Shown here in pieces: positions 17,537 to 26,909 of a stretch of DNA of 64,000 nucleotides. Where the stretch lies: assembly GCF_004799645.1 (NCBI RefSeq), contig NZ_CP031306.1:62001-126000 (forward strand), read 5' to 3'. The notes under the pieces are model-generated. The model saw only the letters and a program-made list of their open reading frames with translations, did not search any database and was not told where the DNA came from. Source of the stretch: Natronorubrum bangense (GTDB taxonomy: Archaea > Halobacteriota > Halobacteria > Halobacteriales > Natrialbaceae). The position numbers and the translations under genes are program-made. How positions within the stretch are numbered: the first letter of the stretch is position 1; each line of letters starts with the position of its first letter.

Positions 17537-18217
17537 CTACTGCTGGCGCTTGCGATCCGTCTGGAGTTCTCCGACGACAGTGACCCCATCTTCGAGATCC
17601 GTCTCCGCGCGGTCTGCATCACCGAAGCCGGCGCTGACGACGCGTGTAAGCGCTTCTTCGACGGTTTCGTCCAGTTCAGTGATCTCCTCTGGCGACACCT
17701 CGAGGATGAACCCTGTGGTGATGTTTGGCGATGTCGGCAAAAACAGCGTTACACGCCCATCCCGGGTCGTTCGCCCGGTTTTGAACGCGGTCATCCGAAA
17801 CCCATCCCACGTCTCGAGTTTGACCGGCGTCTGGAGGGTGCCTTCGGACCCGAATGTGGTCTCAGTAGCGGTTTTTGACGCATTGTAGATCACTCGAATG
17901 CCGGGGACACGATTCGCTGCGTAATCGACAAGGCCTTCGAGAAGTTCGCCGGTCGTCGTCTCGGTTACCTGGCCGATGGCGTACATCGTGAGGGCGAGAA
18001 ATCCGACGAACGTGAGTACCCGCAGGAAGCCAGCCACCCGTTCGCGAGCGAACTCACTGGTGCCGGGAGCAACGATCTCGAGCGTGTCGGCATTGAGAAT
18101 AATCCCCGGCGTCACACTCGCCAGAAACGAATAGAGCGTATACAGGAGAAACACCGTCACCAGAATCGGGAGGATAAGGATGAGTCCGCGTCCGAAATCA
18201 CCTTTCACCGAGCTCAT
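17537..18217 (-). CDS. DUF502 family membrane protein
   Basis: A 226-residue protein with two N-terminal membrane helices (GLILILPILVTVFLLYTLYSFLA and VLTFVGFLALTMYAIGQV). A soluble domain with the family motifs VPGIRVIYNASKTATETT and GRVTLFLPTSPNITTGF follows. Length and order match DUF502. Bacterial and plant relatives are linked to membrane trafficking or stress; the archaeal role is unknown. It is convergent with the Nudix gene and divergent from the gene at 18416. Confidence 0.85.
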   Translation of the reverse strand: MSSVKGDFGRGLILILPILVTVFLLYTLYSFLASVTPGIILNADTLEIVAPGTSEFARERVAGFLRVLTFVGFLALTMYAIGQVTETTTGELLEGLVDYAANRVPGIRVIYNASKTATETTFGSEGTLQTPVKLETWDGFRMTAFKTGRTTRDGRVTLFLPTSPNITTGFILEVSPEEITELDETVEEALTRVVSAGFGDADRAETDLEDGVTVVGELQTDRKRQQ

Positions 18218-18415
18218 GAAGCCACGCTCACACCCAGATTCATGCGGGCCTCCTACGAGTAGATTGTGAACTTACGCGACCGAACCCGCTTCGAGAGAAC
18301 GCCAGGTTTTTCCACACAGCAGTCACAACACGGCTAGAGTCGCGCAGACGACCCACACCATGATAGACGCCAGAACTGGCATCGTCGGGCGGGTCGTCGC
18401 GCGAGGTGAGTTTCG

Positions 18416-19195
18416 ATGTTAACAACGAGTACCGTCGCCCGTGCTGGATTGGATGCAATCGCCCTCAAACCCGCCGAATGTGATCTCTCGGCTGCCGCGT
18501 CGATTCCGGTCGAAACGATCGCGATCGATTACGAAGGACGTGATCATCTCCCCAGTCACGAGACGCTCACGGCCCTCGCAGACGACACAGCAGTCTTGCT
18601 GACGACGCCCGTCCGGGTTGATGGCTTTGACCCGCTGGGTGACGACTCGCTGGTCGACGAGTTGCCCGACGCGGTCGGCCGCGTCCTCGTCGCGGGCCAC
18701 GGTGCCTATCTCACCGATGAAGAGCGCGAGCGCTCCATTGCTCCCCGACTCGATGCAGCCCTCGAGACCGACCCAGACGCCTGGGTCGGCACCGAAAGCG
18801 TCGAGCGACTCGCGATGGCGACAGGGGCGACACAGTACGAACTGCTCGCTCGACGAACCGCTGCTGAACTGCAGGCGCTGCGAGCAGTCGGCTTCGAGGG
18901 CGAGATTGCCCTCTACGCCCCGACGGTTTTGACTGACGACGAAGACACCGTCCTCGATGCTGTCGGTGACTACGTTTCGCGACGACGACCGGTCGCTCGA
19001 GCGCTCCCCGAGGACGCCGCGACCGATGCGAGTGCAACCGGCCGTGCTCGAGAGGTCCTGCTCAAAGCCGCTCGCGACTACGCCCTCATCGGTGATGCAG
19101 ACGAGATATGCGAACAGACCGACATGTTGCACGAGGCTGGTGCGACCACGATTGTCGGCTACCCGGCACAGGGACTCGAGCCGTTTCTCGAGTAA
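18416..19195 (+). CDS. Haloarchaeal protein of unknown function (DUF7388-like)
   Basis: A 259-residue soluble protein with alternating beta-strand and helix segments (ETIAIDYEG, TAVLLTTPVRVDG, GRVLVAGHGAYL, EGEIALYAPTVL, GATTIVGYPAQGLEPFLE). That pattern suggests a TIM-barrel-like fold, and the C-terminus resembles F420-dependent luciferase-type proteins, but no cofactor motif can be pinned down. It recalls the haloarchaeal family DUF7388. An upstream AT-rich promoter is not obvious. Confidence 0.65.
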   Translation: MLTTSTVARAGLDAIALKPAECDLSAAASIPVETIAIDYEGRDHLPSHETLTALADDTAVLLTTPVRVDGFDPLGDDSLVDELPDAVGRVLVAGHGAYLTDEERERSIAPRLDAALETDPDAWVGTESVERLAMATGATQYELLARRTAAELQALRAVGFEGEIALYAPTVLTDDEDTVLDAVGDYVSRRRPVARALPEDAATDASATGRAREVLLKAARDYALIGDADEICEQTDMLHEAGATTIVGYPAQGLEPFLE

Positions 19196-19360
19196 CCACC
19201 ACCGCTGTTTGTGACTGCGTTTCGAACGGCGACAATAACCACCCAGAGGTAAGTGGCCCCCGAACCCAGTAGCGCTCATGACGAGGATTGTCGCTTCCAC
19301 AGTCGGTGTGAGAGAGCAGTGCCAATCGCAGGCCCGAACCGTGCCCACCGGTGATCGTCG

Positions 19361-20545
19361 ATGACTGATTCCGACGAGCCAGCACTCGCCGTCGGCGCGG
19401 ATGCGTTCACCCAGGACGGCGCCGGCCTCGAGGTCGCCGTGGTCGGCGCGGGTGCGATCGGCGCGACGACGGCTTACGACCTCTCTCGCTCGGGGGCCGA
19501 TGTAACGCTGTACGACCGCGAGTCGATTGCAAGTGGTGCGAGCGGTCGAGCCGCGGGCGTCTGTTACAACGCCTTTGCAGGCCCGCTCGACGCCGAAATC
19601 GGTCGTGAGGCCATCGAACGCTTTCGGGATCTCTCGGGCGACGACACCTTTCCGTTCGTCGAATGTCCCTACGTCTGGCTCGCCCGAGAGGGGGAGCCAG
19701 ATCGAGCCAACGCGATTCGCGACCAGATCGAGCGTATGCAGGACAACGGCACCATCGCACTCGAGGTCGATGCCGACGCGCTCGCAGACCGGTTCCCAGC
19801 GCTGTACACGGACGACGTCGCTGTCGCCGGGATCGCCGGCGCGGCTGGCTACACCGATCCCGCTGCGTATACGGCCTGTCTCGCTGCCGCCGCGAACGGA
19901 GCCGGTGCAACACTCGAGCCGAACACACCCGTCGAGATCCGAACCGATCCCTCGTGTGTCGTGCTCGAGGACGGCACCGAACACGCGGTCGACGCAGTGG
20001 TCGTGGCGGCCGGTGCACACACGAAACAGCTGCTAGCCGACGCCGGCATCTCGATCGCGATGAAGCCATACCGCGTACAGGCGCTCGTCGCGAGGGGCGA
20101 TATTGACGAGCCGATGTGTTACGATGCGAGCGGTGAGTTCTACCTGCGCCCACATCCTGAGGGACTGCTCGCCGGCGACGGGACCGAATACGTCGAGGCC
20201 GACCCTGATGCGTACGACCGTGAGGCCAACCCGGAGTTCGCGACAGGGCTGCTCGAACGCGTTCGCCATCGGCTTCCCGACGTCGACCTCGACCTCGAGC
20301 GGGCATGGGCTGGACTCTGTACGGCGACACCGGATCGAGAGCCGCTGGTCGGCGAGCTACAGCCGGGGCTGTACGTCGCAACTGGGTTTCAGGGACACGG
20401 CTTCATGCGTTCGCCGGCGATCGGTGCGCGTCTCGCAACAGAAGTGTGCGGCGGTGAAGGGATCGATGCGTTCGATCCGACCCGATTCGATGGTGACGAG
20501 TCGTTCGAGATCATCGACGGGATGGCAGTTGACACAGAGCGCTGA
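19361..20545 (+). CDS. FAD-dependent oxidoreductase, DAO/glycine oxidase family
   Basis: A 394-residue flavoprotein. The dinucleotide site VAVVGAGAIGATTAYDLSRSGADVTLYDRE (about 25-55) is followed by GASGRAAGV, and by AVVVAAGAHTKQLLADAGI, FYLRPHPEGLLAGDGTEY and VATGFQGHGFMRSPAIGARLA. This is the D-amino acid oxidase / sarcosine / glycine oxidase group, which oxidises amines with O2 or an electron acceptor. A 25-residue N-terminal extension lies before the FAD site. The substrate is unknown. It is convergent with the Hsp20 gene. Confidence 0.88.
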   Translation: MTDSDEPALAVGADAFTQDGAGLEVAVVGAGAIGATTAYDLSRSGADVTLYDRESIASGASGRAAGVCYNAFAGPLDAEIGREAIERFRDLSGDDTFPFVECPYVWLAREGEPDRANAIRDQIERMQDNGTIALEVDADALADRFPALYTDDVAVAGIAGAAGYTDPAAYTACLAAAANGAGATLEPNTPVEIRTDPSCVVLEDGTEHAVDAVVVAAGAHTKQLLADAGISIAMKPYRVQALVARGDIDEPMCYDASGEFYLRPHPEGLLAGDGTEYVEADPDAYDREANPEFATGLLERVRHRLPDVDLDLERAWAGLCTATPDREPLVGELQPGLYVATGFQGHGFMRSPAIGARLATEVCGGEGIDAFDPTRFDGDESFEIIDGMAVDTER

Positions 20546-20569
20546 GTGTGTCGTCGCCAGCAGTCGAGT

Positions 20570-21019
20570 TCACTCGTCGACAGTCAACTCGTCGGTTTCG
20601 GAGTCAGCCTCGATCTCCGATTCAGCTTCGCCGTTCTCGACTGCGGAATCTTTTGGAATGTCGATCCGCAGCGTCCCTGTTTCGGTCAGCGTTGCCCTCC
20701 CTGCGTCCGGATCGACGACCGCGTCGTCGGGGAGTTCGGCTTCGCCGTCGAGTTCCATCCCACGGCCGGGGAATCGCATCTCGTAGCTGTCGCGGAACTG
20801 GCGAAATCTGTTGATTCGGATCTTGACAGTGCCCTCGAGATATCTGACCTGAACGTCGTCGGGTTCGACACCCGGAGCGTCGAAGATGACCAGATACGCC
20901 GTGTCGTTTTCCAGAATATCAACAGGCAACGATCGGTGTTTCTGAACCTGACTGTGGGCACGACCAATGTTCCGATAGAGGGCGTCGCCAACCGACTTGT
21001 GGAGATCTCTGAAGCTCAC
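20570..21019 (-). CDS. Hsp20 / alpha-crystallin family small heat-shock protein
   Basis: A 149-residue protein with an alpha-crystallin core at roughly residues 31-120 (LPVDILENDTAYLVIFDAPGV, VQVRYLEGTVKIRI, ATLTETGTLRIDIPK). It ends in a very acidic tail (EIEADSETDELTVDE). It would act as an ATP-independent holdase for unfolding proteins. Insertions between strands, and the lack of a clear C-terminal IxI, place it among the divergent haloarchaeal members. The 207-bp space upstream (21020-21227) holds an AT-rich stretch and no gene. Confidence 0.8.
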   Translation of the reverse strand: MSFRDLHKSVGDALYRNIGRAHSQVQKHRSLPVDILENDTAYLVIFDAPGVEPDDVQVRYLEGTVKIRINRFRQFRDSYEMRFPGRGMELDGEAELPDDAVVDPDAGRATLTETGTLRIDIPKDSAVENGEAESEIEADSETDELTVDE

Positions 21020-21227
21020 TGGGAGTCACCCGTACTGGCTGCTTGCGGGGCCGCAGAGGGGACCTGGAGGTGCGTCGAGGCCATGGCTTGTCAAAATGTT
21101 ACACGATCCGCATTCATATCTCTTTTGATAGAACAAAAGAAACGTCTGACACGTTCTTTGTTCATTAGTTATTACCTGTGGCCTCTCCGCTCTCCGCTGG
21201 CGGTTTCGCGTTCCCTGGCTCCGCCTG

Positions 21228-21386
21228 TCACAGCGACACTTTCTCGAGACAGTCGGTGCCGCCACAGACGGGACACGCGAGATCTGTCACGTCGAGATCG
21301 TCGGGGACGTCGTACGTGTAGTGGTTCTCGAACAGATCGAGAACACAGTCCTCGGCAGTGCAGACGAACTCTTCGGTCAGTGGCAT
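21228..21386 (-). CDS. Mini zinc-binding protein (DUF7559-like)
   Basis: A 52-residue protein beginning MPLTEEFVCTAEDCVLDLFE, with CTAEDC and CPVCGGTDC as metal-binding pairs. It resembles a haloarchaeal family I recall as DUF7559. The function is unknown; a zinc-ribbon binding role is inferred from the cysteines only. It is divergent from the radical SAM gene. Confidence 0.75.
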   Translation of the reverse strand: MPLTEEFVCTAEDCVLDLFENHYTYDVPDDLDVTDLACPVCGGTDCLEKVSL

Positions 21387-21500
21387 ACCCCGTGTAGGAG
21401 AACGACACGCATCAACGTCGGGGTTTCGGCGACTCGAGCACGATGGCGTGCGCTCGAGCGTGTAGTCACCGTTTTATCACTCGAGGCGCTACCGGGAGCT

Positions 21501-23228
21501 ATGACTGCCCCCGAGACGCTGTCGGTGACGATCGTCGACGGCTACGTCGACGAGCCCGCCCACTTCGGGGTGCCGCCGTACATCTCGACGTACCCGCGGT
21601 ATACGGCCGGCGCGCTCGTCGATGCGGGCGTCCCACGCGAACAAATCACATACCACACAATCGACCGGCTTCGAGACCAGCCCGATCAGTGGCGCGACGT
21701 CGACGAGGCCGACCTGCTGATCTATCTCGGCGGAATGACCGTTCCCGGCAAGTACGTCGGCGGCACGCCAGCCGAACCCGACGAAGTGCGAAAGCTCGCC
21801 TGGACCGCCACCGGCACGAGCCTGATGGGTGGCCCCGTCAAGTTCGGTGTCGGCGACGAAAACGCTGGCGCGACCGAGACCGAACGCCAGGACCTGGACT
21901 TCGATTTCGTCGCCAAAGGCGACGTCGAGGCTGCCGTCTACGACCTCGTCGAGAACGGCCTCGAGGGCTTCTCGAATCGGATGCGTGACGTCGAGGAAGT
22001 CACACGGTGGGCACAGGGCGGCGCCTTCATTGTCGACCAACACCCCAACCACCCCGATCATCTGATCGCCGAACTCGAGACCTCCCGTGGCTGTGCGTAT
22101 CGCTGTTCGTTCTGCACGGAACCCCTCTATGGCAACCCCTCGTTCCGGCCGCCGCCGTCGGTCGTCGGCGAAGTCGATGCGCTCTCCAATCACGACGTGA
22201 AACACTTCCGAATCGGCCGGCAGGCTGACATCCTCGCCTACGGCGGCGACGGCGAGGCACCAAACCCCGACGCACTCCGCCAACTCTACAGTGGCATCCG
22301 CGAGGTCGCACCCGACCTCGAGACGTTGCATCTGGACAATATGAACCCGATCACGGTTGTCAACTGGCCGGAAAAGAGCCGGGAGGGGATTCGAATTATC
22401 GCCGAGTACAACACGCCCGGCGATACGGCTGCATTCGGCCTCGAGTCGGCTGACCCCATCGTCCAGGAAGAGAACAACCTGAACGTTAGCGCCGAGGAGT
22501 GTTTCGAGGCGGTCAAAATCGTCAACGAGGAGGGGGGCTGGCGACCCGGAGAGGATCCGGCCGAGGCGCCCACCGTCGGCGATGACGCGCCACGGCGACT
22601 CCCCAAGTTGCTTCCCGGCATCAACCTCCTCCACGGCCTCAAGGGCGAACGCGAGGAGACCTACGAGCGCAACCTCGAGTTCCTTCAACGAGTCTACGAC
22701 GAGGGGTACATGCTCCGCCGTATCAATATCCGACAGGTGATGGCGTTCGACGGCACCGACATGTCCGATACAGGTGCCGAGATCGCCAACGAGCACAAGA
22801 AGCTGTTCAAACGCTACAAACAGCAGGTCCGCGAGGAGATCGACAAGCCGATGCTTAAACGTGTCGCGCCGCCGGGAACCGTGCTTCCGGACGTCCACCT
22901 CGAGTACCATCAGGACGGGACGACGTTCGGCCGCCAACTCGGCACCTATCCGCTGTTGGTCGGGGTGCCGGGCGAACGCGACCTCGGGCAGACGATCGAC
23001 GTCGCCGTCGTCGACCACGGCTATCGATCCGTCACCGGCGTTCCGTATCCGCTCGATCTCAACGACGCCTCGATGGATGAACTCACCGCGATCCCCGGTA
23101 TCGGCGACCGGACCGCAGGCGATCTCGTCATCAACCGTCCCTACGACTCCGTCGGTGATGCCGACCTCGAGACCGAGTTCGACCTTGCCCAGTTCATGAC
23201 GACGCGATCGCTCGAGCACGCAGACTGA
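21501..23228 (+). CDS. Radical SAM protein with C-terminal helix-hairpin-helix
   Basis: A 575-residue protein from the ATG at 21501. It begins with a cobalamin-binding-like Rossmann region (SVTIVDGYVDEPAHFGVPPYIS ... LIYLGGMTVPGKY). The Fe-S/SAM motif CAYRCSFC (Cys198, 202, 205; CX3CX2C) follows, then RIGRQADILAYGG and NPITVVNWPEKS. Near the end is a helix-hairpin-helix (SMDELTAIPGIGDRTAGDLV, about 530-550), usually a DNA- or RNA-binding fold. The layout is related to the YgiQ/B12-type radical SAM group, common in archaea but with no assigned reaction. A TRAM-domain gene lies just downstream on the same strand, hinting at RNA-related work. Confidence 0.85.
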   Translation: MTAPETLSVTIVDGYVDEPAHFGVPPYISTYPRYTAGALVDAGVPREQITYHTIDRLRDQPDQWRDVDEADLLIYLGGMTVPGKYVGGTPAEPDEVRKLAWTATGTSLMGGPVKFGVGDENAGATETERQDLDFDFVAKGDVEAAVYDLVENGLEGFSNRMRDVEEVTRWAQGGAFIVDQHPNHPDHLIAELETSRGCAYRCSFCTEPLYGNPSFRPPPSVVGEVDALSNHDVKHFRIGRQADILAYGGDGEAPNPDALRQLYSGIREVAPDLETLHLDNMNPITVVNWPEKSREGIRIIAEYNTPGDTAAFGLESADPIVQEENNLNVSAEECFEAVKIVNEEGGWRPGEDPAEAPTVGDDAPRRLPKLLPGINLLHGLKGEREETYERNLEFLQRVYDEGYMLRRINIRQVMAFDGTDMSDTGAEIANEHKKLFKRYKQQVREEIDKPMLKRVAPPGTVLPDVHLEYHQDGTTFGRQLGTYPLLVGVPGERDLGQTIDVAVVDHGYRSVTGVPYPLDLNDASMDELTAIPGIGDRTAGDLVINRPYDSVGDADLETEFDLAQFMTTRSLEHAD

Positions 23229-23349
23229 CCCAACTGCGGCAGAACTGGCCTGCTCGAGTAAATACTAAGGAAGGTGCTGTGAAAATAACGGTTTCCAGTC
23301 GGTAGTTCTATTATGGAGGCCCGTCAGAGGTGAGACTGAGGGTCTACCT

Positions 23350-23754
23350 GTGGAAATATCTGAAAAACTCCTGTGTCTGTTCAGTACGGAGGTCTCGGCA
23401 GAGGAGGACCGATACGTCATCGAAGTACCACGTCAAGAAGTCGAAACTGGGGATATCGACCCGGAGGACGTCTACCGCGTCGCACTCATCTCCCGTGACG
23501 AGGCAACTGATACCGAAACGCCGACGGCACAGCCACAGAGCGCGCCGTCAGAGCCACAGCCACCGGTCGACGTCGGCGAAACACGCTACGTCGAGATCGA
23601 AGACATCGGCAAGCAAGGCGACGGTATCGCCCGCGTCGAACGTGGCTACGTCATCATCGTTCCGGGTGCTGACGTCGGCGAGCGCGTCAAGGTCAAAGTC
23701 ACCGAAGTCAAATCGAACTTCGCTGTCGGCGAAATCATCGAAGAGACGTTCTGA
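23350..23754 (+). CDS. TRAM domain protein
   Basis: A 134-residue protein from a GTG start. Residues 1-50 form a helical/strand start (MEISEKLLCLFSTEVSAEED), followed by a Thr/Pro/Gln-rich linker (about 60-75) and then a TRAM domain (about 77-134: ETRYVEIEDIGKQGDGIARV and VIIVPGADVGERVKVKVTEV). TRAM binds RNA and stand-alone TRAM proteins are common in archaea, some acting as RNA chaperones. No ATG is in frame near this start. Confidence 0.85.
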   Translation: MEISEKLLCLFSTEVSAEEDRYVIEVPRQEVETGDIDPEDVYRVALISRDEATDTETPTAQPQSAPSEPQPPVDVGETRYVEIEDIGKQGDGIARVERGYVIIVPGADVGERVKVKVTEVKSNFAVGEIIEETF

Positions 23755-23823
23755 GGAACGACCGTTTTGAGGCAGTTGGCTGGTGTTACAGCCACCAACC
23801 CCACGCCTCACACCAGTCTGTCA

Positions 23824-23839
23824 CACAGCACTCGCTGTG
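23824..23839 (+). terminator. Perfect hairpin after the TRAM gene
   Basis: CACAGC, loop ACTC, GCTGTG. It lies 70 bp beyond the stop codon, in the 182-bp gap before the next gene. A second, imperfect hairpin around 23774-23799 is closer to the stop. Terminator function is a guess; there is no T-run. Confidence 0.25.
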
Positions 23840-23904
23840 CGGGCCGTACGCGACGCTCTGAATACGTCAGACCGTTCTCACAGGGACACTGTCCCGACAG
23901 CAGA

Positions 23905-23914
23905 ACTATATACT
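23905..23914 (+). promoter_or_regulatory. TATA box of the membrane protein at 23937
   Basis: ACTATATACT is centred about 28 nt before the ATG at 23937, a strong archaeal TATA match. Confidence 0.6.
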
Positions 23915-23936
23915 ATCGAAAGAGTGCGTTTGACGA

Positions 23937-25301
23937 ATGCGTCGCTCAATCGTTGTCGCAGCGGTACTCGTCACTATCGCGTTGCTCTTCATCGGTGGCC
24001 CATCGCTCCTGTTTTCGCCATCAACGGCCGACATTGCACCGGAAGAAGACGACGCGTCGGATCCGGAGATCGTCACTCCGGATGGCAGCGAGAGTGGATT
24101 CTGGCCGTATCTCAATGCTCGTGAGGCCCACGAGAAGCGGAGTCCGCTGAACGTCGTCGTTCGGGGCGATACCGAGACGATCGTCCAGCAACTGAAAGAC
24201 CACGGTGACGAAGACTGGGAGGAGACAGATCACGACCATTTCGATGCTGCAGAACTCGTCGATTCGGTGGCCAACGGAAGTCACGAAGACAACGAAACCG
24301 TCGGTGGAGATCTCGCCTCCGAAAACGGTGATTCGGAACAGCTCATTTCACCCACCGAAGTGCCGTGGTCGAAAGCCGACGGTGCGACCCGGCTTGCCTA
24401 CTTCGACCCAGGAACCGGTGACGACGCCTACTGGACGACCGAAACCCTTCAACTGGAGGACGGTGAGTACTACGGCTACCGGTATCACATCCGGATGTAC
24501 GAGGGTCCGAACCAGGACGATCAGTGGGTCGTGATGCAGACCCACTCGGAGCATTTCGATTGGTTCACCCTTCGACACCGCGTTGACGGCGTCGAAAAGG
24601 CCCAGTATCGCCTCGAGAAGGACTTGATGTCGATTCCTGCAGTCGACGAACGCGAAGACGTGGCCCGGATCAATCTCGGAAACAGCGGCCCCTCCGATGC
24701 CGACGGCTGGGCAACGAAAGTCAACCTCATGAGTGCGACCGTCCTGCTCACGGTTGGCCTTGCCACCCGTCGTGACGGGTTGCTCGAGCCAGCGAAATCG
24801 AAACTCGATGCACAGCTCACCGAGACCGATCGAACACGCATCGAAGCCGCTACTGACCGGATCGAAGCCGGCCACCTCGTGCTCCTCGGAACGATCATTA
24901 CGATTATTCTTGGGGTTCGGGTTATGGGTGTCGCCCTCGACCGTCACGTCGGATTCCTGTCGGTCCACATGATCGCAGCACTGCTGTACCCGTTTATCGC
25001 CCTCGGGGTACCGATTTCGACGTACCTGATCGCTCGCGGGCTCACCAGTCGACTCGATGCTGCGGTCGCCGCGTCGGGTTCGCTTGCCGTGGCGATCTGG
25101 CTCGACTACGGCTTTGTCAACCTGAATTCGCTCCCGATCGACGTCGTGCTCCAGCGGATACTGGTTGTGATCGCGCTCGGATTGATCGCCGGCGGGGCGG
25201 CCAAACGCGCAACACGGACGTCACCGGTCAACGATATGCTACTCGCTGGCGTCGCGATGTGGGTGCTCGTCCTCGTGGGAACGCTGTTCGGCTACCTCTA
25301 A
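23937..25301 (+). CDS. Membrane protein with a large extracytoplasmic domain
   Basis: A 454-residue protein of unknown family. An N-terminal signal/anchor (SIVVAAVLVTIALLFIGGPSLLF) is followed by about 240 residues of acidic soluble domain. Part of this (YFDPGTGDDAYWTTETLQLEDGEYYGYRYHIRMY) is beta-rich. Around residues 260-285 comes a hydrophobic segment and then five or so helices (LVLLGTIITIILGVRVMGVAL, HMIAALLYPFIALGVPISTYLI, SGSLAVAIWLDYGF, ILVVIALGLIAGGAA, MLLAGVAMWVLVLVGTLFGYL). It is probably a surface-facing domain tethered to a membrane bundle. It is convergent, 17 bp apart, with the next gene. Confidence 0.75.
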   Translation: MRRSIVVAAVLVTIALLFIGGPSLLFSPSTADIAPEEDDASDPEIVTPDGSESGFWPYLNAREAHEKRSPLNVVVRGDTETIVQQLKDHGDEDWEETDHDHFDAAELVDSVANGSHEDNETVGGDLASENGDSEQLISPTEVPWSKADGATRLAYFDPGTGDDAYWTTETLQLEDGEYYGYRYHIRMYEGPNQDDQWVVMQTHSEHFDWFTLRHRVDGVEKAQYRLEKDLMSIPAVDEREDVARINLGNSGPSDADGWATKVNLMSATVLLTVGLATRRDGLLEPAKSKLDAQLTETDRTRIEAATDRIEAGHLVLLGTIITIILGVRVMGVALDRHVGFLSVHMIAALLYPFIALGVPISTYLIARGLTSRLDAAVAASGSLAVAIWLDYGFVNLNSLPIDVVLQRILVVIALGLIAGGAAKRATRTSPVNDMLLAGVAMWVLVLVGTLFGYL

Positions 25302-25318
25302 CCGTCCACAACGACTCG

Positions 25319-26044
25319 CTACTCCGTCGGAATCGTCGTTCGAAACCGCTCGAGATCGTCGTGAAAACAGTCACCGACGACGATCGCATCCGCACCAGCC
25401 GCGAGAATCTCGGTCGCTTTCTCGCGGCTGTCGATCCCACCGCCGTACAGCAGCGTCGTCTCCTCGAGCACGCGAGCGGCGGCTTCGACGTCTTCTGGGC
25501 CGCCGTAGCGTCCAGCGTACTCGAGATAGAAGATCGGAAAGTCGTACAACAGCTCCGTCGCAAGGGCAGCGCCAGCGACCTGTTCAGGTGTGTACGCCGC
25601 ATCGACGCCTGACGCGGCTGCGGCCGTCGACTCGAGATGCTGGATCACGTACCCCTCGCCGAGGATGGGCGTTTCGAGGAGCGCGGTCGTCCCCTCGCCG
25701 GCCACCGACGCCACGTTGCGCCCGAGTTCAGTGAACATGTCGACGTGTTTGCCCACGAAATGGTCGCGGTCGCCGTTGTAGACCGCTGGGACGGCGATTG
25801 CATCGACGGCGTCGACCGTTTTCTGGGAGACGTGGGTCGGACTGGACGGCTCCTGAAAGACCGGTGTCGTCGGGAGCGCGTCCGTGATGGTTCGAATCGT
25901 CTCGAGTGCGTTGGCCGCGGTGACGCCGTCAGAGCCACCGACGACCACCAGATCGGTTCCCTCGAGTGCGTCGAGAGCAGCCGGCAGTGGTTTCGCCGGA
26001 TCGACCTTCGTGACGTGATCGATCTCGTCCCAGTCGGTATCCAT
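25319..26044 (-). CDS. Phosphoglycerol prenyltransferase (GGGP synthase / PcrB family)
   Basis: A 241-residue TIM barrel. Family marks are HVTKVDPAKPLPAAL near the start (sn-glycerol-1-phosphate site), VVVGGSDGVTAANAL, VFQEPSSPTHVS, YLEYAGRYGGPEDV (about 182) and the C-terminal phosphate-binding LLYGGGIDSREKA and GADAIVVGDCFHDD. It joins geranylgeranyl diphosphate to glycerol-1-phosphate, the first ether bond of archaeal lipids. The ATG at 26044 is preferred over the open frame to 26089. It acts at the membrane-cytosol border. Confidence 0.9.
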   Translation of the reverse strand: MDTDWDEIDHVTKVDPAKPLPAALDALEGTDLVVVGGSDGVTAANALETIRTITDALPTTPVFQEPSSPTHVSQKTVDAVDAIAVPAVYNGDRDHFVGKHVDMFTELGRNVASVAGEGTTALLETPILGEGYVIQHLESTAAAASGVDAAYTPEQVAGAALATELLYDFPIFYLEYAGRYGGPEDVEAAARVLEETTLLYGGGIDSREKATEILAAGADAIVVGDCFHDDLERFRTTIPTE

Positions 26045-26172
26045 ACTAACCAGTTCGGTGACGTAATGCAACTCTCTGTCGGTGGTCACACCCTGTCGCT
26101 GTCTCCCGCAGAGTCAATCGGCGGTCGCGGGTGCGCCGGCCTGCCGTCACCACCGCTCTCAGCCCGCCCCGC

Positions 26173-26880
26173 TTACTCCTCGAGTGGCGTCCCATCGACT
26201 CGCTTTGGGCCCTCGGAGTCGTGGACGACAACCTCGCCGGGAGCCGGCGTGGCGGGCGCGTAGGTATCTCGGACGGCGATCGCTTCCTCGAGTTCACGAA
26301 CGGCCCGTTCTTTGAGCGCCCCGGCGAGTTCCTCGGCGTCCTCGCGGGAGATCTCCCGTCCGAGCCCCTCACACTCGTGGGCGCGGAGGACCCCTTCCTC
26401 GTCGTCGGCTTCCCGTTGTGCCGGGAGCGCAACGCTGTCGACGGCCTCGCCCATCGGCTGACTGGTCCCTGCAAGCGCCACGCTGAACGGATACGTTTGA
26501 CAGATCAGTGGGCGATCGTCGTGGGCCGTACAGCCGCCGACGCCGTCGGTCTCTTCATAAAACACACAGTCACCACAGCTGTCAGTCTGGAGCGCCCACT
26601 CAAACGTTTCGCCTTCGAGGTCGCCGTCGTCGGTCTCGGCGAGGCCGTAGGGCATCGGGCGAGCGATGTCACGCCAGTCGGCTGCGCTGTCGTGTGTGTC
26701 ACTCGCCTCGAGGTCTCGTATCTCGTCGGGAAAGACGGTTGCCGTATGGTCGTCCTCGGCCTCGCCCGTACAGCACGCCCCACAGCGGGTACACTCGAAG
26801 CCAATCGATTCGATCGCGTCGGCGAGTTCGTCGATCGACAGCTGGCGCGCCGTGTCGAGTTCGGCTTCGAGGGATTGCAC
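26173..26880 (-). CDS. YkgJ family cysteine-cluster protein
   Basis: A 235-residue protein with a clustered metal-binding set: FECTRCGACC (Cys about 29-35), CGDCVFYE, GCTAHDDRPLICQTYPF. This matches the YkgJ / UPF0153 family, thought to bind a metal or Fe-S cluster; the reaction is unknown. The chosen start is the GTG at 26880 (VQSLEAEL), because the residues before it in the open frame (MGREPCDRERLTFARWR) are not family-like. The MBL hydrolase gene lies just upstream on the same strand (30 bp). Confidence 0.8.
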   Translation of the reverse strand: MQSLEAELDTARQLSIDELADAIESIGFECTRCGACCTGEAEDDHTATVFPDEIRDLEASDTHDSAADWRDIARPMPYGLAETDDGDLEGETFEWALQTDSCGDCVFYEETDGVGGCTAHDDRPLICQTYPFSVALAGTSQPMGEAVDSVALPAQREADDEEGVLRAHECEGLGREISREDAEELAGALKERAVRELEEAIAVRDTYAPATPAPGEVVVHDSEGPKRVDGTPLEE

Positions 26881-26909
26881 ACCTGAAGATACCCGCCAAC
26901 GGGCAAAAG

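Noticed and set aside
18419..20020. Open frame of 533 codons on the minus strand
   Set aside because: It spans two clear plus-strand genes (the DUF7388-like and DAO genes), so it is a shadow.
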